64,000 nucleotides of DNA from Megaustenia siamemsis (taxonomy: Eukaryota; Mollusca; Gastropoda; Stylommatophora; Ariophantidae): NCBI GenBank assembly GCA_032433765.1, contig JAVIAB010000102.1:15935232-15999231 (forward strand), written 5' to 3'. Every line of letters starts with the position of its first letter. The stretch's first letter is position 1. A model generated the notes under the pieces. That model saw nothing but the letters and a program-made list of their open reading frames with translations, had not been told where the DNA came from and did no database searches. Shown here one piece after another: positions 1 through 11,384 of this stretch. A program made the translations under genes and the position numbers.

Positions 1-229
1 TTATAATATATAAATAATAATAGATAAATATCCAATTCTTTAATACAAAGACAGAAAAGAACACTTAACATGATAAAATGGCAACACTATAGACACGACT
101 ACTGACAGTGTGAGACTGGCTGATCAAAACAAGAGATAAAAACTGTGGCCGGTCGAGGGGAAGGGGGAGACGGCGAAAGCGCACGTCAGCAACAGCGCTG
201 AACGCGGTTAGCGACTGACAGCTGAATGC

Positions 230-475
230 TTGCGTCAGAATCGGTGTACCAGAACTATCCAATTGCTACCCTACCTCTCCGCAGTGTCCCCTAGCAACAG
301 AATAACTGGTCTGTCCAAGTGATTAGGATAGAGGATTCAACCTGCTGCTCTATAAACGTCATGCTGACGTCGGATGTGTTGGGTCGAAAAGCTGATCACG
401 GCTTTGTTGCAAACCAGAACACATCGTATCTACGCCCAATTAACGTCATTTTAAGGGGCGGGCGACGAAGAGGTC
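230..475 (+). repeat. Rep-M dispersed repeat, copy 1
   Basis: About 245 bp homologous along its length to 12735-12985 and, inverted, to 12387-12620. Shared landmarks are CCTCTCCG.GTG, a GTCGGATGTGTTGGG core and an end reading TTTTAAGG.GCGG followed by GACGAAGAGG. There is no coding capacity. The class is unknown: it could be a SINE-like or a small DNA element. The first 230 bases show nothing I can assign. Confidence 0.6.
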
Positions 476-484
476 TGTGAACAC

Positions 485-713
485 TGAAAGAATCGAAAGA
501 AAGAATTAAATAAAGGAACAAAAAGAAATAAAGAAAGGAAAGAAAGAAATAAAGAAAGGAAAAAAGAAATAAAGAAAGGAAAAAAAGAAATAAAGAAAGG
601 AAAGAAAGAATTAAAGAAAGGAAAAAAGAAATAAAGAAAGGAAAAAAAGAAATAAAGAAAGGAAAAGAAAGAAAGAAAAAAGAAAAGAAAGAAAGAAAGA
701 AAGAAAGAAGAAA

Positions 714-809
<96 letters not shown>

Positions 810-812
810 GAA
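485..812. repeat. GAAA microsatellite
   Basis: Interrupted run of GAAA/GAAAG units. Open frames across it on the minus strand (Phe/Leu/Ser-rich) are products of the repeat, not genes. The following 813-1240 shows no recognisable feature. Confidence 0.97.
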
Positions 813-1244
813 ATAAATCTCACAAGTGACGTGTGACAGCACATATAAAGGTAAAAAGAAAGACAATCACAGACTTGACATGGCGGACGGGGCGATGAAA
901 ATAAAAACCGTATCAGATCGTTCACGAGAGAACATTGGCAAGTGGTGTTTCATATCATCGATGGTTATTGTCACACCTATTTTTGTCAGATCCCGCTAAA
1001 ATTGTCATGCCAGGTCTTGTAGTAGAACGAACTTGACGGGTCTATGAAGTGAAGTTAGCGCTTTTCACTTGCGTCTTTCTTTCACACTTGAGTAGCATTT
1101 CTCTCTTGAATGTTCTACTATTGTTTAAGTAAATATTCCATTTGCTACCACATGTATAGTCTTGCCTGATTGTCCTGGCTTCCCTCCCATATCAGTACGC
1201 TTTACAGACAACTGCAAGGTCCTACTCTGTCAATGTATGGAGTT

Positions 1245-1755
1245 CTCATCATTGAGTGCCGTCTCCGCATCGAAGGTTGGCTACCAAGGAGCGCCATTCC
1301 ACTGTCTCTTGCTTTGATGGTGCAGGATGTCATAGGCTGACTTGTCCATCTTTTGATGAAACTCGTCTACGTTAGTCTTGGTCTGTCTCTGCCTCTTTTA
1401 CCTTATATTTTCCCCTCCAAGATTACTTTTAGTACGCTTTGTGTCTTTTAACATGCCCCAACATTTCATTTGTCTTGTCTTAATTGTGGTTAGTAGTTCT
1501 CTTTTCATTTTTAGTTGTTTTAAGACTTCAACGTTTTTTTTCTTTTCTTTCCATCCAATTCTACCGTCCATCTATAAATCCACATTTCAAAGGCTTCAAT
1601 TCTCTGTTCTGTTTTCTTGTCTAATGTCCATGTTTCTGCACCATACAGGACAGTTGAGAAGATATATAACATTTTGCTATTCTTAGTTTTGGCCTGGTGT
1701 TATGTGTTTTGATGTTAGTATATTTTTCATGATATTAAAATTACTTTTCCCCCGA
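1245..1755 (-). mobile_element. LINE-D C-terminal fragment
   Basis: Antisense to the same protein seen intact at 56827-57336. It covers the segment from the LTSKQITP region through YGAETWTLDKK, WIYRRIGRIGWKEKK and the final KWRSMVANLRCGDGT-like end. The protein is the C-terminal part, after the RT palm, of an endonuclease/RT non-LTR retrotransposon. Frameshifts and substitutions make it a dead copy. The 3' end (low-coordinate side) abuts a short ATCATT tract, as in other copies. It is 5' truncated near 1755. Confidence 0.85.
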
Positions 1756-1869
1756 TTTCTACATAGTCATAATATCAGGCGCCCTCTTGTTTATTTCAGG
1801 AGCGATGCCTTATCAGTATCAGCCATGCTACCCATCAATGGCAGATGTTCGACATTTCCAATGTCCATT

Positions 1870-2054
1870 ACCTATCCTTGACACCAGGCTGTCAGATGCT
1901 CTGTCCTGTCAATGCTATGTGTTCTGCATTCTAAAAGTCTAGTGTTCTCTACCGTGTCACTATTAAGTTCTCTATATTGTCAATACCAGATGAATTACCT
2001 TGTCTTTGTCAAGTTCTCTAATTTCCTAATTACAGGTATTTACCGTGTCAATGT
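1870..2054. repeat. Decayed minisatellite (TGTCAATGTCAG type)
   Basis: Degenerate repeats of a roughly 24-bp motif (TACCxTGTCAATGTCAGGTG type). The motif resumes at 2311-2338 and 3205-3320, so SINE-1 and LINE-A appear to have inserted into one older tandem locus. 1756-1869 is unassigned. Confidence 0.55.
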
Positions 2055-2324
2055 GGGAGCCGCGATAGCTCAGTGGTTCCTGAGCTGGACTACAAAGGAC
2101 AAGAGGTAGGGTTCGATCCCAACCGACGGCTGGGTACCCGCCTTTAATGGGTACCGGATTTTTTTTCTGGGAAACTAAAGCGGAACGGGCGTAATACCGA
2201 CCACATTACCCCCAAAATCATGTGCCGAAGGTCTGTAAAATGTATGGTCACTAACACCATATTCCCTATACGCCACTTGGCGTGACGGGGGTACTTGACT
2301 TTTACTTTACTACCGTGTCAATGT
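2041..2324 (+). mobile_element. SINE-1 copy 1 with 14-bp target-site duplication
   Basis: The element is 2055-2310, flanked by identical 14-bp copies of TACCGTGTCAATGT (2041-2054 and 2311-2324). The head is tRNA-like: an A-box-like TAGCTCAGTGG and a B box GGGTTCGATCCC, which would form an internal Pol III promoter. A conserved body follows (GGGCGTAATACCGACCACAT, then CACTAACACCATAT) and a CTTTACTTTTA-type 3' end. It is a close homologue of 51807-52067. It encodes no protein and would depend on a LINE for mobility. Confidence 0.93.
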
Positions 2325-2338
2325 CAGGTGCGTACTAT

Positions 2339-2356
2339 CCCCCCCCCCCCCCCCCC
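2339..2356. repeat. C18 homopolymer
   Basis: Eighteen consecutive C at the 5' junction of the LINE-A copy. The LINE-A copy at 11385 also stops at a CCCCC tract in the same codons, so the run may be an expansion of the Ser-Pro codons. Confidence 0.9.
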
Positions 2357-3204
2357 TTACTGTTTATTACATACATGGACTATATATGCAAGTTAGCCAA
2401 CCCCGCAGGGACAGAAGAGATCAACGAGTTTCTATTTGCAGACGAACAGGCACTAGTACTTGGAAAAATAGTAGAACTACAAGAACACTTAAATAAACTC
2501 AACGGCACAGACACAAAATACAACATGAAAATCAACTTCAACAAAACAGAAGTCATGACTGTCGCTAAACATAGAGATAAACAGAATATCAACAAAACTA
2601 TAGGCGAGAGACAACTAAAACAATTAGAGGAATTCAAATACCTAGGAAGTCAAGTGACAAACGATAATTCATAAACAGCAAAGATTGACTCAAGATGCAA
2701 ACAAACCTTGTCAAATCATTGGACAGTTATTACCACTATTGTCCAACAAGGAAATAACTCTAGAGGCAAAACGAGCACTGTACAATACAATCTTTATCCC
2801 ATCGTTGTGCTACCAATGGCAGACCTGGTCCCTAGATGCAAGAACTATAATAAAAATGAAACCTCTGGATATGAAATGAGTTCGACGAATGACAGGAAAC
2901 AGTCTGAGAGATAAGATCAGAAATGATGAACTGAGGGGAAAAAAAGCTAGGAATAGCCCCCGCCATAGAATATATAAGGAAACAACAGATAAAATGGTTT
3001 GGTCACCTGACAATGCAGAAATAAAATCACAACACGAGCCATCAAGAAACGTTGCTGGAGTACCAGACCCAAGAGTCGACTACGAAAAAGATGGGTCGAT
3101 CTCATAATAGAATCACTAGGAAACATAACAGCAGCAGACACAAACAGAAGAGCAAATTATATCTCCCATCGACGCTGAAAGGCAAATGAAGAAGGAAAGA
3201 AGAA
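2357..3204 (+). pseudogene. LINE-A fragment: RT end to C-terminus
   Basis: The translation begins in the RT palm (LLFITYMDYI) and continues through the catalytic box, the primer-grip region (FKYLGSQVTND) and a C-terminal domain that includes CYQWQTWSLDARTI and an IKWFGH-like motif. The catalytic FADD box reads FADE here (bases 2441-2446), so the second essential Asp is lost. Stops and frameshifts follow from 2672. The 3' end is GACGCTGAAAGGCAAATGAA plus a GAAGGAAAG tail. Other copies of this family lie at 8425, 11385 and 59760. It is a dead 5'-truncated insertion. Confidence 0.88.
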
Positions 3205-3320
3205 TGTCAGGTGTTATAGGTTGTCATTGTCAGGTGTTGACCTTGCTATGCCTGGTTGCCACAGTCAGTTGTTCTAACTACCCTGTCAATGTCAGTTGCC
3301 TTGCCATGTCAGTGGTATGT
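3205..3320. repeat. Decayed minisatellite, right part
   Basis: Resumes the GTCAATGTCAG motif found at 1870-2054. 3321-3715 has no recognised feature. Confidence 0.45.
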
Positions 3321-3721
3321 GTTTGTACTGCTGTGAATGGGCACCTTGCCTCACCATCATCATGTGTTCGTCTCACCAGAATCAAATCTAGTCCCAGTTG
3401 AATGCTTCCCTTGGCAGTGCCTGCAAGTCTGCAATCTCTAGTATACAAAAAAGGCCAGTACTTTGCATACCTCGTCAACTAGACTCTACCGCTAGCACAG
3501 TTGACTCGACCCGCCTATAGCAGCTGGCCCTCTGCCAAGCTCGGCAGCCGAGTGGAAAATCGATGTCGAGACATGAGCTTGGGAGATATCTCACGTGCAA
3601 ATATGGCGTTTTAATGCCGTCGAATGTAGGAAGTTGCTTTCGCCATTTCTTCCAGTTATCTTCTCTCTTTTCGTTTTTACTATCACAAGACAAGGAATGT
3701 CGAAATTAGGAAGACTTTCAA

Positions 3722-3815
3722 AGATAGGTGGATGGATGGTTGTTTGGGTGGGCGGATGGGTGGTTGGGTTGATGGATGGATGGTTGGGTGGGTGGATGGA
3801 AGGATGGATGGATAA
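3722..3815. repeat. GGATGGATGGTTGGGTG microsatellite
   Basis: Imperfect tandem GGATG/GGTTG units. The Gly/Trp-rich frame across it is a repeat product. Confidence 0.9.
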
Positions 3816-3864
3816 AAAGATTGAGAGTGAGAGAGAGATTAGATGAAATAATTAAAATTTATTA

Positions 3865-4050
3865 ATGACGGATAATATACTAACATCAAAACACATAACA
3901 CCAGGACTAAAACTAAGAATAGCAAAATGTTACATCGTCTCTATATTCCTGTATGGTGCAGAAACATGGACATTAGACAAGAAATCAGAACAGAAAATTG
4001 AAGCCTTTGAAACGTGGATATATAGAAGATTATGTAGAATTGCTGGGTCG
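3865..4050 (+). mobile_element. LINE-D internal scrap
   Basis: About 60 codons encode LRIAKCYIVSIFLYGAETWT and WIYRRLCRIAG, colinear with the middle of 56827-57336. It is truncated at both ends. Confidence 0.85.
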
Positions 4051-4054
4051 ACAG

Positions 4055-4120
4055 ATGCAAAATACCGCAATTTGCTGTAAACTACAACACAACGCAATTA
4101 CGTCACTTTAACGTCCACTT
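4055..4120 (+). repeat. Rep-M end fragment
   Basis: Resembles the last 60 bases of Rep-M (CTGTAAACTACAACACAACG, then ACTTTAACGTCCACTTTAAA). It directly follows the LINE-D scrap. Confidence 0.45.
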
Positions 4121-4159
4121 TAAAAAAAAGGAGGGGGTAGTTGGGTGAAAGAAGTATTC

Positions 4160-4670
4160 ATCGGATGAAGACATCAGAAGAAGTAGGCAATGTTAAAAAG
4201 AATCTTAGCATCAGAAGTAGACAATGTTAAAAACAATCTCAGCATCAGAAGTAGACAATGTTAAAAACAATCTTAGCATCAGAAGTAGGCAATGTTAAAA
4301 ACAATCTTAGCATCAGAAGTAGACAATGTTAAAAAGAATCTTAGCATCAGAAGTAGACAATGTTAAAAAGAATCTTAGCATCAGAAGTAGACAATGTTAA
4401 AAACAATCTCAGCATCAGAAGTAGACAATGTTAAAAAGAATCTTAGCATCTGAAGTAGACAATGTTAAAAACAATCTCAGCATCAGAAGTAGACAATGTT
4501 AAAAACAATCTTAGCATCAGAAGTAGGCTATGTTAAAAAAAAATCTTAGCATCAGAAGTAGGTAATGTTAAAAACATGAAAAGTAGACAATGTTAAAAAC
4601 AATCAATGCGGCAGACGCAGACAATGTTAACAAGTCGGCATCACAAGTAGGAAATGTTAAAAACAATTCT
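4160..4670. repeat. 34-bp minisatellite, about 15 copies
   Basis: The unit starts AATCTTAGCATCAGAAGTAG and continues ACAATGTTAAAAAC. The right-hand units are increasingly diverged. The source is unknown. Confidence 0.95.
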
Positions 4671-4679
4671 GGCACTAGA

Positions 4680-5380
4680 ATATACTGAACCACCCTAGAC
4701 CGTTCTATATCAAACAGATTACATTATTATTGTTCACAAAATAATTGTGACTAATTTCTGAGACTATCTTTTTTTTTTTCAATAATGATAGAGATCTTAA
4801 AGTTGTTATATATTTTTCCTTCCAATGGCATACTGCCTGCTCTTAGATTTTCAGCAAATGTATAACAAAGTTTGAACACGAAACCTACGTATTTTCGTCC
4901 GTCTTCTATATGACTAGGCAATCGATCTACCATCGTGAGCTGTTGATCGATGTGGGAGGGGTCACTGAAAAGCAAAGAAAATCGATGATACTCATGGAAA
5001 CAGAACGAGAGAAAGAACATCGTTATCTCACAGCAGCGGCCCTCTCCTCCACACCCAAGCTAAGAAAACTGAAAAAACAAACACGGGTGTGTATGAGTGT
5101 GTACGTACTCTCTTTTATAAATGGAAGTCTCTTGGAGTCGTCGCCTGAGCAGCCGATAAGGACTTGCACAGAGGTCGCCCTCGTCAACAATTTGCAACGA
5201 CATCAACGAGTTTTGCCGGTATATGATATGAGGTGGAGCGGATATTGCAATCGCCGACTATAGTGAAACGTATTCTATTGGTAGAAGAGAAGAGAATAAT
5301 TTACATAAAAGACAGACTGACCAACAAGGTAAGGATGACCGTTGTCCCCTAATGATGCAGGTCTCCTGACATAGAAAACT
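4680..5380. other. Unassigned, mostly single-copy DNA
   Basis: No family recognised. The longest frame, 4910-5263 (+, 117 codons), has no motif, signal peptide or membrane segment I can identify. It may be a chance frame or an exon, and nothing nearby decides. Confidence 0.3.
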
Positions 5381-5382
5381 GA

Positions 5383-6140
5383 TCATCATGTGCCATACCG
5401 GTTGGCCTAGGCGATCATGTCCTTCCATAATTTTCTATCCACCGTGCATCCTATCAGTTCTGTTGTTGAATGTTTTCCACGCCATGACACCAAGTTATCT
5501 AGTATTTTCTCTCTTTGTCGTCCGCGATCTCTCTTTCCATGTATTTTGCCAGCTGTAACCAAGTATTCCAACTTTAATCTTCACATGATGTGACCGCAAA
5601 ATGTTTATTGTTTCTTTCTGATGTTTCTTAGGAGCTCCCATTTTGTGTTGGCCTCATTGGGAATTTCCTCATTGGTCTTTTTAGCTGTCCAGGAAACTTT
5701 CAACATTTTCTGAGAAATCTCATCTCTGTGGCATCTAACCGTTTTTTCATTTGTTTGTTTACTGTCCATGATTCGCTTCCATAGGTCAGAATTGGCTCTA
5801 TAAAGCACCGATGAACTCTCTTTCTCACTTCTATTGACATAGATTTGTTGCATAATATATTTTTCATTTTCTGAAATGCTATTTTGGCCTGAGTTATTCT
5901 GCTTTTTATTTCAGTGGCGCATCTTCCATCTGATGTTATTACTGTGCCCAAGTATTTGACGCGTTGCACTTGTTTCAGATTTGTCCTGTTTATTGTTATA
6001 CTGCCTGATGGTGATGATTGTTTCTTCGATATGACCATTACTAATGTTTTCTTATATCCAGACTGAGACCTTTCTTGTTGCTTTCTTTTACTATTTTGTC
6101 TATCATTTCTTGTAGTTCATTCTCTGGAGAAGCTAGTTTA
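5383..6140 (-). pseudogene. LINE-B fragment, truncated just after the RT active site
   Basis: On the minus strand it begins with SPENELQEMIDKIVKES, the segment that follows YADD in related RTs. It runs through VKYLGTVITSDGRCATEI, YGSESWTVNKQMKKRL and the basic C-terminal region to the Thr-Ala-Tyr..Gly-Thr end and a GATCATCATG (plus strand) tail. Two frames overlap (5700-6038 and 5605-5853), which shows a frameshift near the FLRKC segment. It is a close relative of 46739-47309 and 52628-53192. The catalytic Asp pair lies outside the copy. Confidence 0.88.
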
Positions 6141-6375
6141 GGCGATACCTCGATGACGAATAAGCTGCAACTTCTAGGGGGAGTCAAACCCACATGGACT
6201 GGCAAGGTATATGAGGAAACATTTCGTGTCAATCACGTTGTATTCAATCATTAAAAACAAAATGCTGACTTGGGGTTCTGGTTATTGAATAAGGAATAAA
6301 GACCGCATGCCCAAGAAGTAACATCTTGTATTTTCAAATTACGAGTCCCAGTCGACGCTGAAAGACACAATAATA
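6141..6375. other. Unassigned
   Basis: No motif or repeat recognised. Confidence 0.3.
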
Positions 6376-6640
6376 TTGCCAAGAAGTCATCATCATCATA
6401 TAGATGCGTGTCCGTGATAAGACTTGCCTCCCATGGCATCTACTCCCAAGTTTTATCTGTCATGAGCGAGACGTCCAGCTTCCGCAGCAGTGAATCCCAG
6501 TTCGTCAGGGATATCCTGTATTAATCTTTAATTTACTTGGTTGCCCTCTCCCACGTTTAACCGGAAATATGCCCTCCATAATTATCTTGTCTAGGCCGCT
6601 TTATATGACCACAATATTTTATTTTCCTGGAGTTTTTTTT
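6376..6640 (-). mobile_element. LINE C-terminal scrap (LINE-G-like)
   Basis: The minus strand encodes IKYCGHIKRP, then, after frame changes, LGFTAAEAGRLAHDR, the usual end of an endonuclease/RT LINE. It terminates in (GAT)n, seen as CATCATCATCAT near 6390 on the plus strand. Confidence 0.65.
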
Positions 6641-6654
6641 TATTGACAAAACAA

Positions 6655-6988
6655 GAGAAGAGGTAAAGTATGAGACTTGAATCAGCGTCTTAGCACGCGA
6701 GTTTCCACCCATATGTGCTCGGCCGCCTATCCAGAAATGTTCGGAGATTTATGAATAGTGTAGCCTCAAGCATCGAAACTCACGATGCGAGGCGACATTC
6801 CTCACCTTCCCAGGGTAATACCCTGCTACCCATTTCTGCCAACGGCTGGGTCAACCGTGGGGGAATTTTTTTTTTTCCAACCACGAGTACAACTCACACT
6901 GCTTCAAGCGGGAATCGAACTCGGGTTGTCCGAACGTCGGTAGTCTAGTCGGGTGGTTCTCCCAACTAGGCTACCAAGGCCCCCCCCC
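6655..6988 (-). mobile_element. SINE-2 copy 1
   Basis: The tRNA-like head at the high-coordinate end reads, on the minus strand, TTGGTAGCCTAGTTGGG (A box) and GAGTTCGATTCCCGC (B box). The body has an A-rich stretch, CCCACGGTTGACCCAGCCG and GTGAGGAATGTCGCCTCGCA, and ends CAAGTCTCATACTTTACCT. Homologues lie at 35600-35875 and 61211-61490. Confidence 0.87.
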
Positions 6989-6989
6989 C

Positions 6990-8050
6990 ATGAGAAGTTG
7001 CATTTAGCATGACTAGAAGACGTACTTTGTGTCACTAATGACTGCAAGACTACATCCATGTTATGCATGGCCCATGTCGAGAGACGTGTGGTATAATGTC
7101 GCTCTATAATTCTCATGACTGTTATGCTACAGCGCACCGCCACCCTTTACTCGTGCCACGCCGACATCCTATCCAGCATATTTCCCTTTGTCTACCTATA
7201 TCTCTCCAACCTTCTATTTTTTCCTGTCCCGTTAAGTATACCACCTCGCCCCTTCTCACACAATCCCCTCCACATCTGCTCTTCTCCACACCCGTCCAAC
7301 ACATCTAGACCACCATTTCCTAATTTGTGTTATAATCTTTCTTTTCTCATCTGCTACTTTCAGAATCTCCACAAATTTGTCCACGATACTTGATCGTCCT
7401 CCCTAAAGAAATACATCTCAACAGAACTTACGCGATATTTTATCTATTTTTCACAACTCTATTTAATGCGAAATTGAAGAAAACTTGTGTATATTTCTAT
7501 CATTATATTTTTGTATATTTTACATATCAGCTAACTGTAACAATTGTAAAGAGCATTTTTTGATAATTAGAGAGAAAATATATCGGTGACATTACCATGC
7601 TCCATCTACCTAATTGGACTTAATGGTGGATGGATCACGACCTCACAGCTGGAGATAACATTACAGCGTGCACCGTGACACGCCTTCATCGATCAACGCA
7701 GCAGAACGTGACGGCCTTCGGTTTTTGCTGCCAAAGCAATTTGCATCCCGTCCTAATTTGTAAGGGACGAAATGACATATTGCGAGAATTATTGACTGGA
7801 AAGTCAATCGTATCAAAGGTTATGAAGAGCATACACAAACATTTAAAAAATAGTAAGTGGCTGCTCTCCAGATAAGACAAGACTGAACAAACGAACATTT
7901 CGACTCAGAAGGTCTAAAATGGGGAAGAAATAAAAAGAAAACAGCTTACAAATGAAAAGAAAGTCATAGAAAAGTTAACTCTACAATGGTAAGGGTAGAA
8001 CTACGAATAATTTCAGGGGCAGAAGTATGTTTCAGAAGAAAAAAAAAAAT
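6990..8050. other. Unassigned, AT-rich
   Basis: About 1 kb with no recognised family. Frames at 7063-7308 and 7630-7875 (+) are short and featureless. A pyrimidine-rich strand bias runs from about 7140 to 7330. Confidence 0.35.
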
Positions 8051-8059
8051 AATAATGAA

Positions 8060-8180
8060 CAGAAGGAAAAAAAAACAAAGACCAATACAGGTCCAAACAG
8101 GATCGAACCCGTACTCGACACAGCGCCAAGCCACGAGAAACCTGCGCTAGAGCACACGGCCAACTAAACTACCTTAGAAA
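8060..8180 (-). mobile_element. SINE-3-like head
   Basis: On the minus strand it has TAGTTTAGTTGGCCG, CTCGTGGCTTGGCGCTGTG and the B box GGGTTCGATCCTG. The same order occurs at 10045-10140 and 14090-14185. Confidence 0.75.
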
Positions 8181-8424
8181 CTGAAAGTATCAGTGAATAA
8201 AAGTGAAAAACAAAATAAAATTCAAACTCGAATGACATGGAAAAAACAATAAGTATCGTGACGAAGTAGCAGCTGAAATATTACAAACAGATGTGCTACT
8301 ACTTGTACCGGAGCTCAACCATGAATACGCTTGCGCACTAAAGAACTGTTTTTTCTGGATTTTTAAAAAAATCAATAACAAATGTTATATTTAATTCATA
8401 TAATTTTATCATTTAAAATTCTAA

Positions 8425-8985
8425 TTTAAAACATCATTCCAACGTTGTGCTATCAAAGACGACCTGGAAGTTAAGACTCAACAATAAGAAAAATAACCAC
8501 TACCGAGATCAAAGGAGTTAGACGCATGACAAGAAACTGAGTAAGAAATCAGATCAGAAATGAACAAAAGAGCGAGAAATGATAAGAATAATTCCCGCCA
8601 TAGAACACATAAAGAAACAAGACATAAAATGGTTTGGTCACGTGATAAAACAGAAAGATTAAAACACAAGACAAGGAGCCTTCAACGCTACGTGAATGTC
8701 AGACTCAAGGGCCGATTCCGAAAAAAAATGAAGTGGTAGAATATTAGAAACATTAGGAAACATAATAGAAGCAGAAACCAACAGAAGAGAAAAAGGTGGC
8801 TTGGTAGAATATTAGAAACACTAAGAAACTTAGCAGCAGAGACGAACAGAAGAACAAAAAATGGATTTATAGAATATCAGAAACACTATGAAACATAACA
8901 GCAGCAGAGACCAACAGCTGAGCAAAAGACTACAAACAATATCTCGCCGCGGAAAAGCAAATTTAGAAAGAGAAGATGATGAAGC
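8425..8985 (+). mobile_element. Decayed LINE-A with triplicated C-terminus
   Basis: Colinear with 2810-3200: KWFGHVIKQKD-like coding around 8630, then the segment encoding the last about 20 codons repeated three times (8740, 8812 and 8872 regions, each with TAGAATAT(T)AGAAACA and GCAGAGACCAACAG-like text). It ends in GAAAGAGAAGATGATGAAG. Stops are frequent. 8181-8424 and 8986-9084 are unassigned. Confidence 0.75.
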
Positions 8986-9084
8986 TTCTACTGGTCAAGA
9001 AAGATTACAAATGAAACCATGAAAATAAAGGTTAGTGTAACATCAGCTGTTGACTATAGTGAACAACAAAGAATCAACTGGTTT

Positions 9085-10265
9085 AAACATCTGTCCTGAG
9101 TTATTTGCGGGTCATCATTATTGCACTCCGAACATGTCCATATTTGCTCAGATCCCCTCCTCAGCAATTCCCTCAGTGTCCAGCGACTGACGACTCCAGT
9201 TCTATGTTGGTTGATACGTCTTCTTACACGCCACTAAGTTTCTCGTTTCTGACTGTGCCCATGATAATTCACATCTCTTTCATCCGAATGAATGGCGTGG
9301 ATTCGTTGTTGTCGAAGTCCTATGCTCTTCCCACATCTCGGAGGACATTGATGATGTCCGCCCGATCCACTGGTTGACCGTCCTCAAAGATAGTGCAGCT
9401 AGCCAACCTGTCCGCTCTTTCATTGACCCGTACTCCCGCATGTCCTGGGACGTAGACAAACATGACCTTACGTATTTTTGACTTCTGCAATGACTCTAAC
9501 CATTGCATGCGTACAGAGCCCGCCTACACTATTCTTATCTTGCTCATCGAATCACTCAGTATGCAGGAGTGGGTGTAGTCTGTTACTCTAACCAGATGAA
9601 TGCCTTGGTCCCTGCCATCACCTCCGTCGTCATGCTACTCGTGGTCATAACGTATGCACCACTGTCTTCCATGAACATCCAGCCTGTCAAGCGTGCTGTA
9701 AATGCTCATGCACTCATTTTGTGTCGTAATACAGATCCGTCTGTCTAGATGACTGCATCTTTCTCATCGGTGTTATCCCAGATGAGACCGTTGACCTCCA
9801 CATCGACCACGACTGAGTTCTGTTCCCTACATTTCCTGTCGAGTGTGACAATACACGATAATGTCCCTCTGAATGACGCAGGCACCGGTATCAACTCCTC
9901 GCCAGCGTTGATACTGGTAAGACCACAGAGACACTTGTCTTAACAGGAAAAAATACAGATACACTATGTATTTCCGAGCTGTGATCGCAGCCTTATGCTA
10001 TAGTCATGAGAAAACCTGCGCGAAAAGATATTGTTCACGATAGCTAATTTTTTTAGTTAGCTGTGTGGCAGTGTTCCCTAGCGTTTGGCTTTTCGTGGCA
10101 AGGCGCTGTGCCTCTGAGTACGGGTTCGATCCTGCTTTGGTCCATATTTTTTTCTGTTATTGATTATTTGTCATTTTTTCCGAGTGCTGTAAACATACCT
10201 CTTCCTCTGAATTGATTCGCTTTTCTAAGACCACAGACCTATTTGGTGACATCTTGTGCTCCAGA
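9085..10265 (-). pseudogene. LINE-E copy 3, split by SINE-3
   Basis: Homologous to the RNase H end of LINE-E at 36302-37200. The minus strand encodes FVYVPGHAGVRVNERADRL and DRADIINVLRDVGRA (9320-9508), and a Cys-containing tail near 9120. The LINE sequence stops at 9929 and resumes at 10226-10265. The interruption is the SINE-3 insertion. The 3' end lacks most of the octamer tail. Several frameshifts are present, so it is dead. Confidence 0.85.
9918..10237 (+). mobile_element. SINE-3 insertion with 12-bp TSD inside LINE-E
   Basis: TAAGACCACAGA is duplicated at 9918-9929 and 10226-10237, bounding a 296-bp insert. The insert shares about 215 bp (from CCTGCGCGAAA to CTTCCTCTGAA) with 14061-14267. 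The tRNA-like part has TTAGTTAGCTGTGTGG and the B box CGGGTTCGATCCTG. The first about 80 bp of the insert are not in the other copy and may be 5' extra sequence. Confidence 0.85.
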
Positions 10266-10269
10266 AAAT

Positions 10270-10335
10270 TGTCACAGAGACATAATGTGTCCAGAGAGAC
10301 ATAATTTGTCAACAGAGACATAATGTGTCCTGTTA
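10270..10335. repeat. Short tandem repeat
   Basis: Three copies of an about 19-bp GAGACATAATGTGTCC-type unit. Confidence 0.7.
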
Positions 10336-10394
10336 GAATTTGGCCAGAATGAAATTGAAGCAAACTGCGGCTCTAGCGTATTACATGAAATCAT

Positions 10395-10610
10395 CCTGCT
10401 ATGGAGCAAAAGAGAAACCCAGAAAGTGTGGATAGATGAGATCAGCTTGCTTTAGTCGATCACCTTCATTGCACAACGGACAAACCCATCAAATGGCGTA
10501 ATCAAAGAAACATTAAGTAAATTCGACATGACAACAACTCAAGCTACACAACTAGCGAGGGTCAAATAAATTATACATACGTTCTCTCTCTGACGATGTG
10601 CGACAGAAGC
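10395..10610 (+). mobile_element. LINE C-terminal scrap
   Basis: Encodes VWIDEISLL and, in the same frame after a stop, LSKFDMTTTQATQLARVK. This is the standard arrangement of LINE C-termini (W.DEI...LARDR). It is followed directly by an AAAG tract, possibly its expanded tail. Confidence 0.55.
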
Positions 10611-10705
10611 AGAAAGAAAGAAGTAAAGTGAGAACGAAGTAAAGAAAGAGAAAGAAAGAAAGAAAGAAAGAAATTAAGATAGAAAGAAAGAACGAAAGAA
10701 GTTAA
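10605..10705. repeat. AAAG microsatellite
   Basis: Interrupted GAAA units. 10706-11384 is unassigned apart from a T-run at about 11128-11147. Confidence 0.9.
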
Positions 10706-11384
10706 ATAGAATGTAAAACTCAAATGGCACAACTTTCTGCAGTTATATTTGAGTGCTCTCCCTATTGATTCATTTCTGGTAATCTAACAGCGACAGTGAT
10801 TAGAAGCAATTACATATGAACAACATTTGAGGCAATGAAAAGACTGGGGAAACAAACATAACCATATGTAAATATGTACGACTGTTGACGGAAGAATGCT
10901 TGGGAAGACACGTAAAAGAAAAACAAACACAGGAGAAGAAAAGCCGGTTGTGATAACATCGTACATGTTTTATGTTTGCAGAAGCGCCAGGGTAACGCGC
11001 CTGACAAGAACGTTCACAGCGAAATATTGCAACCACAGCGCTTCAAGCCTCTGCTGCGATACAACCCTGCATCCCGCAGCAAATATTGCCAGGTAAGTTA
11101 ACAAACAAAAAAATCAGATGCAATTTACTTTTTTTTTTTTTTTTTTTGGTTTAAACATGCAAAAAAAACAGCATAGAGAATCACGATGTTATTTTGAGTT
11201 AGAAAAGAGCAGGGGCATCCTTTGGGGAGAGGAGTGAAGAGGTAGCGACAAACAAAATTTGAATTTAAAATTAAATAAACGAATAGTGCAGTGCGCGGTC
11301 TAATCCAAGCAGACGTTTCTGGAGTACTGTAAACCCTTGCATGTGTGGATGACCAAGAATTGCCACACGTTAATAATTTATTTC

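Noticed and set aside
396..925. Minus-strand Phe/Leu/Ser-rich proteins of 104-156 residues
   Set aside because: They are translations of the GAAA microsatellite.
4910..5263. A 117-codon host gene
   Set aside because: No recognisable domain, no codon or splice evidence; left as unassigned.
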